Below are positions 1 through 6,438 of a stretch of 64,000 bases of DNA, piece after piece (the stretch's first letter is position 1; every line of letters begins with the position of its first letter). Location of the stretch: the NCBI GenBank assembly GCA_019745975.1, contig JAIESQ010000084.1, forward strand, positions 31,427-95,426, in the 5' to 3' direction. A model generated the notes under the pieces. It was not told the origin of the DNA and did not search any database. It saw only the letters and a program-made list of their open reading frames with translations. The translations under genes were made by a program, and so were the position numbers. The DNA is from Pirellulales bacterium. GTDB lineage: Bacteria > Planctomycetota > Planctomycetia > Pirellulales > JAEUIK01.

Positions 1-1067
1 CGCCCCAGCGATGTGCTGGCCAGCGTGGCGAACTCGGCGGCACAGCGAGCCAGCCAAGGGAACGGCCGCCGCGCCAGCCTTTCGTACAGTTCGCGCCCTT
101 CGAACAAGCTGAATTGCGCCACGCGCTTGTACAGCCGCCGCGTCGGGCCGAACAAGCCTGCCAAGAGATCGCGTGCGGGTCCGTGCTCGGCTGCCCGCTG
201 CATTTCGGCAACTAGCGGTCCATCGCCCAAGCGGAACAAGGCGTCGAGATCAAGGTCTTCGTAAAGCAGATAGAAGGCCCGCTGCAGCATGGCCGTGGCC
301 GCGCGCACGGCGTGATGCCAGTAGACTTCGCTGAACATCACATAGCGGGCAAAGACCAGCAGTTCGGCGGCCGTTTTGCCCTTCTCGGTGATCGCCAGGC
401 CATCGCCCGCTTCGTTCAAGCACAAACTGGCGATCAAGCGCCCTTGATCGAAGTTGCGCCCGTAGGGGACGCCGGCGTGCAGGCTGTCGCGGGCGAGATA
501 GTCCATCTTGTCGATATCGATCGGGCCCGACAAAATGCTCGCCAGCACGCGGCCGCGAGCATCGCGCGGGCGTTCGCTCAACAGCGCCACCACATCGCGC
601 GGCTGGATGCCCCAGTCACTGCGCAGCACGTCGGCGATCTCGCCTTCGAGCAGAAAGCTGTTGGCGAACAATTCGTGTCGCGGCACGCGCTCCAGGCGAA
701 TATCCTCGATCGGATGGCAGAAAGGCCAGTGCCCCAGGTCGTGCACGAGCGCGGCGACCAAGAGCAGTTCGGCGTCGCCCGGCCTGATCGTGGCGGCAAA
801 CCGTTCGTCGTAGCTCAACCGCCGCAGGTACAGTAGCGCCAGCCGATAGACACCCAGCGAGTGCTCGAAGCGCGTGTGGATCGCCGCCGGATAAACGAGC
901 GACACGAGCCCCAACTGGCTGATGCGGGCCAGCCGGCGGAACTCGGCAGTGTCGACGATCGCCCGCACGCGCGGAGTGAGCGGTACGTCGGTCTCGGGCG
1001 GAATTCGCAGCAGGCTCGATTGCCCGTCGAGGCCGGCGACTTCAGGGAGATCGCGGATGGAGGTCAT
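1..1067 (-). CDS. HD-domain phosphohydrolase, 3'-truncated by window edge
   Basis: The reading frame opens at an ATG (1065-1067, minus strand) and is still open at base 1, so about 355 N-terminal residues are visible and the C-terminus is missing. The N-terminal part reads like the SAMHD1/dGTPase-type HD superfamily: a TAEFRRLARISQLG stretch, then HTRFEHSLGVY, then the metal-binding HD signature in LVHDLGHWPFCH near residue 110, and a GPIDIDKMDYLARDS segment near residue 190. These match HD phosphohydrolases that act on nucleotides. The exact substrate (dNTP or another phosphoester) cannot be told from the fragment. No clear Shine-Dalgarno site precedes the ATG. A palindromic repeat lies only 11 bp upstream of the start, between this gene and the nucleoside deoxyribosyltransferase-like gene on the same strand. 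Confidence 0.85.
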   Translation of the reverse strand, partial: MTSIRDLPEVAGLDGQSSLLRIPPETDVPLTPRVRAIVDTAEFRRLARISQLGLVSLVYPAAIHTRFEHSLGVYRLALLYLRRLSYDERFAATIRPGDAELLLVAALVHDLGHWPFCHPIEDIRLERVPRHELFANSFLLEGEIADVLRSDWGIQPRDVVALLSERPRDARGRVLASILSGPIDIDKMDYLARDSLHAGVPYGRNFDQGRLIASLCLNEAGDGLAITEKGKTAAELLVFARYVMFSEVYWHHAVRAATAMLQRAFYLLYEDLDLDALFRLGDGPLVAEMQRAAEHGPARDLLAGLFGPTRRLYKRVAQFSLFEGRELYERLARRPFPWLARCAAEFATLASTSLG

Positions 1068-1078
1068 GGGTCTCGTAG

Positions 1079-1150
1079 GGGGACGGGAGTCGTTTCTGAG
1101 AGATACCAAATCAAGGCGATGGTCGTTGCCCAGAAACGACTCCCGTCCCC
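1079..1150. repeat. Long inverted repeat, copy 1 of family A
   Basis: Two perfect 20-bp arms (1079-1098 GGGGACGGGAGTCGTTTCTG and its reverse complement at 1131-1150) enclose a 32-nt loop. The same arms recur exactly at 1890-1962 around an unrelated loop. This copy overlaps the 3' end of the minus-strand gene ending at 1111, whose last residues and stop codon lie inside the repeat. Confidence 0.9.
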
Positions 1151-1836
1151 GTTGGCCGCGCGCTGCCCTGCGCGGAAAACTCGCCGCTCTGTCTGTTCGC
1201 GAACAGTTTGATGATCCAATCCGCCAGCGGCTCTGCCGGGCGGTCGACGCCGAGCAGCTCGAAGCGCTCCCAAAACGCTCGGCCGGCCGAGAGCACGCGC
1301 GCCAGTCGCGGCGGCACGGGCCAGTCACGATCGCCCGCGCAATCGAGCGCGGCGATCTGCTCGTGCAAGCACTCGGCCAGCTTCGGCAACAGTCCGCAGG
1401 TGGCAAATTCGGTCTGCCCGATGACCAGCGGATTGTCGCGGCCGGCAATCGCCGAGCGGACATCTTCTTTGTAGATCACCACCGGCTTGCCGACCATCCA
1501 GGCCATGGTCATTTCGGCGACGCCCCCTTCGTCGGGCGTGCGACCGTTAAGGTTGAAGACCAAGGAGCCACAGCCGACCAGCACGTGATAGACGTCGAGT
1601 GCGAAGATCGCTTCGTGCAACAGGCGCCCGGCCGCCGCGTGCTGCCAGCCACGCCGCTGGAGCTCGGGGAGCACCTGCGAGAATTCCAGCCCATCGGCGT
1701 GCGGCAGAAACGGCTCGAAACCGCCGGCGGCCAGCGCGTCGGCGATCTGGTGCATCTCGCGGCGCTCGGCGGCATTGAACAGCGGCCCAGCACAATAGAC
1801 GCGCCGCAGATTCTCAAAGGGCTTGATCGAATGCAT
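1111..1836 (-). CDS. Nucleoside 2-deoxyribosyltransferase-like protein
   Basis: The frame could extend to a TTG at 1872, but the ATG at 1836 is preferred because the family fold starts almost at once (FENLRRVYCAGPLFNAAE). About 241 residues. The CAGPLF motif near the N-terminus, and the NGRTPDEGGVAEMTMAWMVG segment about halfway, fit the nucleoside 2-deoxyribosyltransferase family. There, a Tyr/Phe-containing N-terminal loop and an acidic DEG(T)-type loop bind the nucleoside and the deoxyribose. The expected activity is transfer or hydrolysis of 2'-deoxyribose in nucleoside salvage; substrate specificity is not visible. The last roughly 20 codons run into a palindromic repeat, so the Pro/Ser/Gly-rich C-terminal tail is repeat-encoded and probably not part of the fold. 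The fluC gene lies upstream on the same strand. Confidence 0.7.
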   Translation of the reverse strand: MHSIKPFENLRRVYCAGPLFNAAERREMHQIADALAAGGFEPFLPHADGLEFSQVLPELQRRGWQHAAAGRLLHEAIFALDVYHVLVGCGSLVFNLNGRTPDEGGVAEMTMAWMVGKPVVIYKEDVRSAIAGRDNPLVIGQTEFATCGLLPKLAECLHEQIAALDCAGDRDWPVPPRLARVLSAGRAFWERFELLGVDRPAEPLADWIIKLFANRQSGEFSAQGSARPTGTGVVSGQRPSP

Positions 1837-1889
1837 GGCCGGCAAGCTACCGACAACCGAGAAATCGTGCAAGGAGCGATTGGCCAGAG

Positions 1890-1962
1890 GGGGACGGGAG
1901 TCGTTTCTGACCGACCACTCCGACGAATTGGAAAACGAAAGCCAGAAACGACTCCCGTCCCC
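1890..1962. repeat. Long inverted repeat, copy 2 of family A
   Basis: Perfect 20-bp arms at 1890-1909 and 1943-1962, identical to copy 1 (1079-1150), flank a 33-nt loop with no resemblance to the copy-1 loop. It sits between the end of fluC (1972) and the start of the deoxyribosyltransferase-like gene (1836), both on the minus strand. Confidence 0.9.
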
Positions 1963-1971
1963 GTCGGCGCA

Positions 1972-2382
1972 TCACAGCATCGCGTACGCGCGCGTCACCA
2001 CGCGATAGCCGACGAGCACGGCCGCGAAGCCCAGCAGGCAGCTCATCAGCATGTAGACGATCGCCAGGCGACCGTGTCCGGCGTTGGTCAGCCCGAAAGC
2101 GTCGATGCCGAATGTGGAGAAGGTCGTGAAGCCGCCGAGCACACCAACCGTTAGCCCGATGCGATACTCTTCGCGCAGTGGCCAGGGATCGGCGAACAGG
2201 CCCGCGAGCACGCCGATCGCCAGGCAGCCGAGCACGTTGACCGCCAGCGTGCCAAATGGGAACGCCGCGCCCGTGCTCAGTGGCCAGGTGGTATCGACCC
2301 AACGCTGCACCGAGTTGTGCAGCAGGTAACGCAACACGGAGCCAACCGCTCCGCCGAGGGCGATCAAAGCGAACTTCAGCAT
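1972..2382 (-). CDS. crcB: Fluoride-specific ion channel FluC/CrcB
   Basis: A 136-residue, very hydrophobic protein with four predicted membrane helices (about 3-22, 43-63, 75-95 and 106-128). Family hallmarks are present: GGAVGSVLRY at the N-terminus, GTLAVNVLGC in helix 2, and the central GGFTTFSTFG motif (residues 83-92), whose Phe and Thr/Ser residues line the fluoride path. FluC proteins act as antiparallel dimers in the inner membrane and let fluoride escape from the cytoplasm. Length is normal for the family. It is a single gene rather than a tandem pair, which implies a homodimer. I looked for a fluoride riboswitch upstream (2383-2460, minus strand) and did not recognise its conserved core. 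Confidence 0.95.
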   Translation of the reverse strand: MLKFALIALGGAVGSVLRYLLHNSVQRWVDTTWPLSTGAAFPFGTLAVNVLGCLAIGVLAGLFADPWPLREEYRIGLTVGVLGGFTTFSTFGIDAFGLTNAGHGRLAIVYMLMSCLLGFAAVLVGYRVVTRAYAML

Positions 2383-2493
2383 GCGGGCATTATGATGCGA
2401 CCGTGTCTAACAACACTAGCCCGAAGCGCAGCGAGGGAGGACAGTTCGTGACTGCTGTTGTCGCGTTCCGGAGGCCAAATCTACAATCTCGGC

Positions 2494-3279
2494 ATGTTTG
2501 TCTTCAGCCTAATGAGACCCCGCCGGCGTTGGCTGCGCATCAGCCTGCGAGGGATGCTTGTGGCCCTGCTTGCCACCAGCGTGGCGATGGGCCTTTGGTC
2601 GCGAAGTGCGTTGCGACAAAAGAGGGCCGTGGAGACGTTGCGGGCCGGCGGGTGGAGCGTGGGTTACGGCGACGCCGACGAAGATGCGGAGGATAATTGG
2701 CTGGCGCGAATCCTGGGTGTCGACTTCGTTTATAGCGCGACGGCCGTTCTGGAGCGGCCCACGAACACGCTATCGCGAGAGCAGTTCATCGCGACACTGC
2801 GTCAGTTGCCGCGGCTTCGCTTTCTGGTCGCAGTCCGCCTGCCCCTGGCCGATGACGACTTGCAAGTGCTGGGCCAACTCAACGAACTAATCGCCTTGAG
2901 GATGGAGAACTGCTCGTTGATCACGGACGAAGGACGGACTCACCTTCGTGAATTGCAGAGACTGCGCCTGGCGCATCTCACCAATGCGCGCTTTACCCCG
3001 CGCGGTGTACGGCAGCTTGCCGAGCTGCCCATCCAACAACTGAATCTCGATTTGGACGTAGCGCATGCGGCCATCAACGAGTTGCGACAATTCAAGAGCC
3101 TTCTAGTGATGTGCAATTATGACGACCTCAACGACACCAGCGACGATCGCATCGACGAGGCCAGCCAACGTCGCGAGCTCGTACAGCGGCAGCTTGAAGA
3201 GGCCCTGCCAGATCGCTTGATCATGTCGGACATCTGGGACGCTTCCGCCCCGGACTGGCCCTGGAACGTGCCCGAGTAG
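2494..3279 (+). CDS. Membrane-anchored leucine-rich-repeat-like protein
   Basis: The frame is open from a TTG at 2458; the first ATG (2494) is taken as start, with another ATG at 2512. About 261 residues. A basic stretch (RPRRRWLRISLRG) is followed by one hydrophobic segment (GMLVALLATSVAMGLW), so the N-terminus is inside and the rest is extracytoplasmic. The middle (residues about 95-210) has degenerate leucine-rich repeats such as LRQLPRLRFLVAVRLPLADDDLQVLGQL. This layout, with a short anchor and then LRR-like repeats, is common among planctomycete hypothetical proteins. The repeats may bind a partner, but no function can be assigned. The gene is convergent with the WD40-cytochrome gene downstream. 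Confidence 0.65.
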   Translation: MFVFSLMRPRRRWLRISLRGMLVALLATSVAMGLWSRSALRQKRAVETLRAGGWSVGYGDADEDAEDNWLARILGVDFVYSATAVLERPTNTLSREQFIATLRQLPRLRFLVAVRLPLADDDLQVLGQLNELIALRMENCSLITDEGRTHLRELQRLRLAHLTNARFTPRGVRQLAELPIQQLNLDLDVAHAAINELRQFKSLLVMCNYDDLNDTSDDRIDEASQRRELVQRQLEEALPDRLIMSDIWDASAPDWPWNVPE

Positions 3280-3282
3280 AGA

Positions 3283-3312
3283 GTGCCGAAGCACCGGCGG
3301 AGCCAGTGGCAC
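3283..3312. repeat. Short hairpin between convergent genes
   Basis: Outer arms GTGCC (3283-3287) and GGCAC (3308-3312) and inner arms ACCGGC (3293-3298) and GCCAGT (3302-3307, one mismatch) form an imperfect hairpin. It starts four bases after the stop of the LRR-like gene and 31 bases before the end of the convergent WD40-cytochrome gene. It could act as a two-way terminator or be a dispersed palindromic repeat; there is no T-tract. Confidence 0.35.
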
Positions 3313-3342
3313 CCGAGTATGATCGTCGTCTTGCGAACCGCG

Positions 3343-4767
3343 CTACTTCGGCGCAGCTTTGAACGCCACGACCAGGGCTCCGTCGGCGACGTTCCACACT
3401 CGCACTTCGCCGTCGTAGCTGCCAGTCGCCAGGCGCTTGGTGCCGTCGTGATAGGCCAAGGCATACACCCAGTCGGTGTGCCCGCTGAACACGCGCACCT
3501 CGTTGCGCTGTTCGAGTCCATGCTGTCGGGCGGTCTTATCGGCCGAGCAACTGAATATCTGCCCGGCCTGCACCAGCACGCTAAACACATCGAGCCCGAA
3601 GCCGCCGATCTGGGCGAGCGCTTTGGCGTCGGCCGCTTGCCACTGATGGATCTTGCGGTCGCGGCCCGCCGAGTAGACCTGCGCGCTGTCGGGGCTGAAC
3701 ACCGCCGCATAGACTGGCTCGCCGTGCCCTGAATAGGTGATGATGGCGTCGCCGGTCTTGGCGTCAAACACCTTCGAGGTTTTGTCGCGGCTGGCCGAAA
3801 CGAGCTTGGTGCCGTCGGGGCTCCAGGCCACGCCCAGCACCCAGTCGGCATGATCTTCGATGAGCACCTCCTCGGCGCCAGTGGCCACATCGAACACCCG
3901 GATCGAACGATCGGCGGCCGCGGCGGCCAGCTTGGTGCCGTCGGGGCTGAAGGTCACATCGCAAGCCACGTCGGCCAGGCTCACCAGATGTCGGATCAGG
4001 CTGCCGTCGGCCGGATTGTAGAGCCTCACTTCGCCCAGCGAGCCGGGTACTCCGGTGGCGGCGGCCAGCAGCTTGCCGTCGGGACTGTATTCCAGCGCGT
4101 AGGTGCGCTCGGCCACGTTCTTGATGCGGGACACGAGCGCGCCGTCGGTCGGGTTCCAGAGCGTGATCTCGCGATAGCCGCCGACGGCCAGCACGGCGCC
4201 ATCGGGGCTGAAAGCCAGCGCGGTGATCGGTACCGACGCCGGGTACGCGGCCGGAGGATCGGCATGCACCCGAGCGGGCAACATCGACGCCAGCGGCGCC
4301 TTGGGATCGGGACCATCGAACGGCGCACCAGCGGCGACCCAGCGGCGCACGAGCGCCACCTGCTCGGCACTGAGGGCTTCGGCCTCCTTGGGCATCCGCT
4401 CTTCGGCGTCGGTCGATGCGATTAGCCGAACGATCTCACTCTCGTCGGGCTTGCCGGCGACAAGGGCCGATCCGCTCGCGCCCCCCTTCATCAGCGATTC
4501 GTAGTTATGAAGCTGATACTCGCCTTTGGGCTCTTGCTGACCGTGGCAGGCGATGCACCGGGCGACAAGGATCGGCGCGATCTCGTTCTTGAAGCTCGGG
4601 GCAGGAGTGGCCGGTTGCTCAGCAGGTGGATCGGCAGGCTTTTCGGTGGCGACCTCGGCCGGCGCGGGAGCGTCAGCGGCAGGCGGCTCGTCGGCACGCG
4701 ACAGAGCGGGTAACAAGGCGATCGACGCGATAAAGCCCAGCAGCCAGACGCGACAAAGTCTTTGCAT
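3343..4767 (-). CDS. Exported cytochrome c/WD40 beta-propeller protein
   Basis: About 474 residues. The ATG at 4767 is chosen over one at 4776 because a GAGGA sits about 9 nt upstream of it. A signal peptide (MQRLCRVWLLGFIASIALLPALSRA) is followed by a Pro/Ala/Glu-rich linker and a planctomycete-type cytochrome c domain with a haem-binding CIACH motif at residues 71-75. The domain continues through a typical SALVAGKPDESEIVRLI / RMPKEAEALS segment. From about residue 165 to the end are roughly seven WD40 blades, many with the AFSPDG motif and GH...D spacing. The protein is predicted periplasmic. Such cytochrome-propeller fusions are expanded in planctomycetes and their partners are mostly unknown; electron transfer coupled to a binding scaffold is an inference. 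The gene is single, with a convergent neighbour. Confidence 0.85.
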   Translation of the reverse strand: MQRLCRVWLLGFIASIALLPALSRADEPPAADAPAPAEVATEKPADPPAEQPATPAPSFKNEIAPILVARCIACHGQQEPKGEYQLHNYESLMKGGASGSALVAGKPDESEIVRLIASTDAEERMPKEAEALSAEQVALVRRWVAAGAPFDGPDPKAPLASMLPARVHADPPAAYPASVPITALAFSPDGAVLAVGGYREITLWNPTDGALVSRIKNVAERTYALEYSPDGKLLAAATGVPGSLGEVRLYNPADGSLIRHLVSLADVACDVTFSPDGTKLAAAAADRSIRVFDVATGAEEVLIEDHADWVLGVAWSPDGTKLVSASRDKTSKVFDAKTGDAIITYSGHGEPVYAAVFSPDSAQVYSAGRDRKIHQWQAADAKALAQIGGFGLDVFSVLVQAGQIFSCSADKTARQHGLEQRNEVRVFSGHTDWVYALAYHDGTKRLATGSYDGEVRVWNVADGALVVAFKAAPK

Positions 4768-4975
4768 CGTTGCCATTCCTCGATAGGGGGCCAATCCCGA
4801 TGGGGGGGATTGGCAACGGCAAGTATGCAAGCTGGCCCGGCAGGCCGCAAGCAGCGGCGGGCAGAGGCGCTGGGCCGAGTACGTAAGTGACTCGGCGGCA
4901 AATGCTCTGCCTGTCCGAATTCGGACAGGAAGCGTTGACAGAACACGGTCCGCCGAATTGGCGCAGGGGGGGAGT

Positions 4976-5065
4976 CTATCGCTTGCGGTGGCGGATGCGC
5001 GAGCGCATGCGGCGCTTCTTGCGACCAAGCTTCCGCCGTCCTTTGCCCGTCTTCTTAACTCCCAC
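4976..5065 (-). CDS. Tiny, highly basic protein (29 aa)
   Basis: Starting at a GTG (5063-5065), with GGAG seven nucleotides upstream, the frame encodes 29 residues. More than half are Lys or Arg (ending KKRRMRSRIRHRKR), and there are no acidic residues. A longer frame (to 5170) exists, but its N-terminal 35 residues look non-coding. The Shine-Dalgarno-supported start gives a compact protein resembling small RNA- or ribosome-binding proteins, for example those with an AURKAIP1/COX24-type basic motif. That family link is a guess from composition. It lies between the WD40-cytochrome gene and tsaD, all on the minus strand. Confidence 0.5.
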   Translation of the reverse strand: MGVKKTGKGRRKLGRKKRRMRSRIRHRKR

Positions 5066-5194
5066 GCCCTGACTCCGTCGCTGAATAGAGAATGACCCGA
5101 GCGCGAGCGAGTCGCGCAGATCGTCGGCCCACGAGCGACACATCGTAACAGCGCAACTATCGGACCACAAGCACCAGATCGTAGCGCTGTATCA

Positions 5195-5225
5195 GCTAGC
5201 GCGCGGGATAAATCCCGCGGCTAAC
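5195..5225. repeat. Palindromic repeat family B, copy 1
   Basis: A 31-nt element starting GCTAGCGCGCGGGA, with a TAAA loop and then TCCCGCGGCTAAC. It is located just downstream of tsaD. Two more copies lie at 6323-6353 (opposite orientation) and 6405-6435. Confidence 0.85.
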
Positions 5226-5263
5226 AATACTTTGTACGCCTGAATCCTCGCGTCGGGTCCGGC

Positions 5264-6292
5264 TTAATCTGCCCGGCGCGGTAGACGCAAAGTCGGCGCG
5301 ACTTCGGCATCGAGCGGGGCGGCAAGGCCTGCTCGCAGGCGTTCGATAGCCAGCGCTCCCATGACGGCGTTGTCGGTCGATAGCTCGAGAGGAGCTAACA
5401 GAAGCTGTGCGCCCGCGGCGGCGGTTTCGGCCGCCAGTCGCTCGCGCAGTCGGGCGTTGGCGGCGACCCCACCGCCGACGGCCAATCGCGAGAGCCCGGT
5501 TTGTGTCAACGCCGCTAGTGATTTCTCGACGAGTACATCGACAACGGCTTCTTGAAAGCTGGCCGCCAGATCGGCCAACTCGCGCGGCGACAGCGCCGGT
5601 CGCGGCGGTCCCGACGGAGGATGTAGCAGGTAACGCACCGCCGTCTTCAGGCCGCTGAAACTGAAGTCCAACCTGGTGGGATCGCCCCGAAACGAACGGG
5701 GTAGTTGGTACGCTCGGGGATTCCCTCCTTCGGCGGCCGCGGCGATTGCCGGTCCTCCTGGATAGGCAAGCCCCAACAAGCTGGCGACTTTGTCGAAGGC
5801 TTCGCCGGCGGCGTCGTCGAGGGTGCCGCCAAGGCGACGGAAATCGAGCGGATCGCGCACTTCGTACAGGCTGGTGTGCCCGCCGCTGGCGACCAATCCG
5901 ATGCAGGGAAAGATGTCGCGGCCGGCGGCGATGCGGCAGGCGAAGATGTGCGCCTCGACGTGATTGACCGTGGCCAGGGGTTTGTCGACCGCCACGGCCA
6001 GCGCCTTGGCTGCCGACAGGCCAACGAGCAGCGATCCGGCCAGGCCCGGTGTGTTGGCCACCGCGATCGCATCGATCTCGGCCAGCACGACACCGGCTTG
6101 CCGCAGCGCCTCGTCGATCACTGGCAGCAGGCGTTCGAGATGGGCTCGCGACGCGAGTTCCGGCACGACTCCGCCGAAGCGCTCGTGCAGCTCGTGCTGC
6201 GAGGCGACAACCGAGGCGCGCACCTGGTACGCGTCGTCGACGATGGCAGCGGCTGTCTCGTCGCAGGTGGTCTCGACGCAAAGTACGAGCAT
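5264..6292 (-). CDS. tsaD: tRNA N6-adenosine threonylcarbamoyltransferase TsaD
   Basis: 342 residues, the usual length for bacterial TsaD. The enzyme moves the threonylcarbamoyl group from its AMP ester onto A37 of ANN-decoding tRNAs, working with TsaB and TsaE in the cytoplasm. Recognisable parts are the N-terminal ETTCDETAAAIVDD (ASKHA-fold phosphate-1 loop), GGVVPELASRAHLE, the metal-binding NHVEAHIFA (two His), GGHTSLYEV, and GGVAANARLRERL near the C-terminus. The start ATG at 6292 gives the canonical MLVLCVETTCDE beginning. Neither tsaB nor tsaE is visible nearby. The gene is bracketed on both sides by copies of palindromic repeat family B. Confidence 0.97.
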   Translation of the reverse strand: MLVLCVETTCDETAAAIVDDAYQVRASVVASQHELHERFGGVVPELASRAHLERLLPVIDEALRQAGVVLAEIDAIAVANTPGLAGSLLVGLSAAKALAVAVDKPLATVNHVEAHIFACRIAAGRDIFPCIGLVASGGHTSLYEVRDPLDFRRLGGTLDDAAGEAFDKVASLLGLAYPGGPAIAAAAEGGNPRAYQLPRSFRGDPTRLDFSFSGLKTAVRYLLHPPSGPPRPALSPRELADLAASFQEAVVDVLVEKSLAALTQTGLSRLAVGGGVAANARLRERLAAETAAAGAQLLLAPLELSTDNAVMGALAIERLRAGLAAPLDAEVAPTLRLPRRAD

Positions 6293-6322
6293 GAATCAGC
6301 AAACTCGCGCGATCTCGGTCTT

Positions 6323-6353
6323 GTTAGCCGCGGGACTTGTCCCGCGCGCTAGC
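6323..6353. repeat. Palindromic repeat family B, copy 2 (inverted)
   Basis: Reverse-orientation copy: GTTAGCCGCGGGA, loop CTTG, TCCCGCGCGCTAGC. It lies 30 bp upstream of the tsaD start and faces copy 3 across 51 bp, so the two could also pair with each other. Confidence 0.85.
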
Positions 6354-6404
6354 CGATGTGCCGCTGCGCAAGCACCCCACGAAGGATGATTCGACATCGA
6401 ACAA

Positions 6405-6435
6405 GCTAGCGCGCGGAGTAAACTCCGCGGCTAAC
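6405..6435. repeat. Palindromic repeat family B, copy 3
   Basis: Same layout as copy 1, but the central stem bases are GGAG/CTCC instead of GGGA/TCCC, a paired change that keeps the hairpin. It ends 3 bp before the stop codon of the S41 peptidase gene (6439). Confidence 0.85.
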
Positions 6436-6438
6436 AGA

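Noticed and set aside
922..2154. 410-residue open frame on the plus strand
   Set aside because: It is antisense to the deoxyribosyltransferase-like gene and overlaps fluC. Its composition is Arg/Ala/Gly-rich as expected for a high-GC shadow frame, with no recognisable motif.
2383..2493. Possible fluoride riboswitch before fluC
   Set aside because: I did not find the conserved pseudoknot core and short loop sequences; the space is also short.
5196..6302. 368-residue open frame antisense-in-frame to tsaD on the same strand
   Set aside because: It is an Arg-rich alternative frame across tsaD, whose own motifs are complete. Two genes cannot share this stretch.
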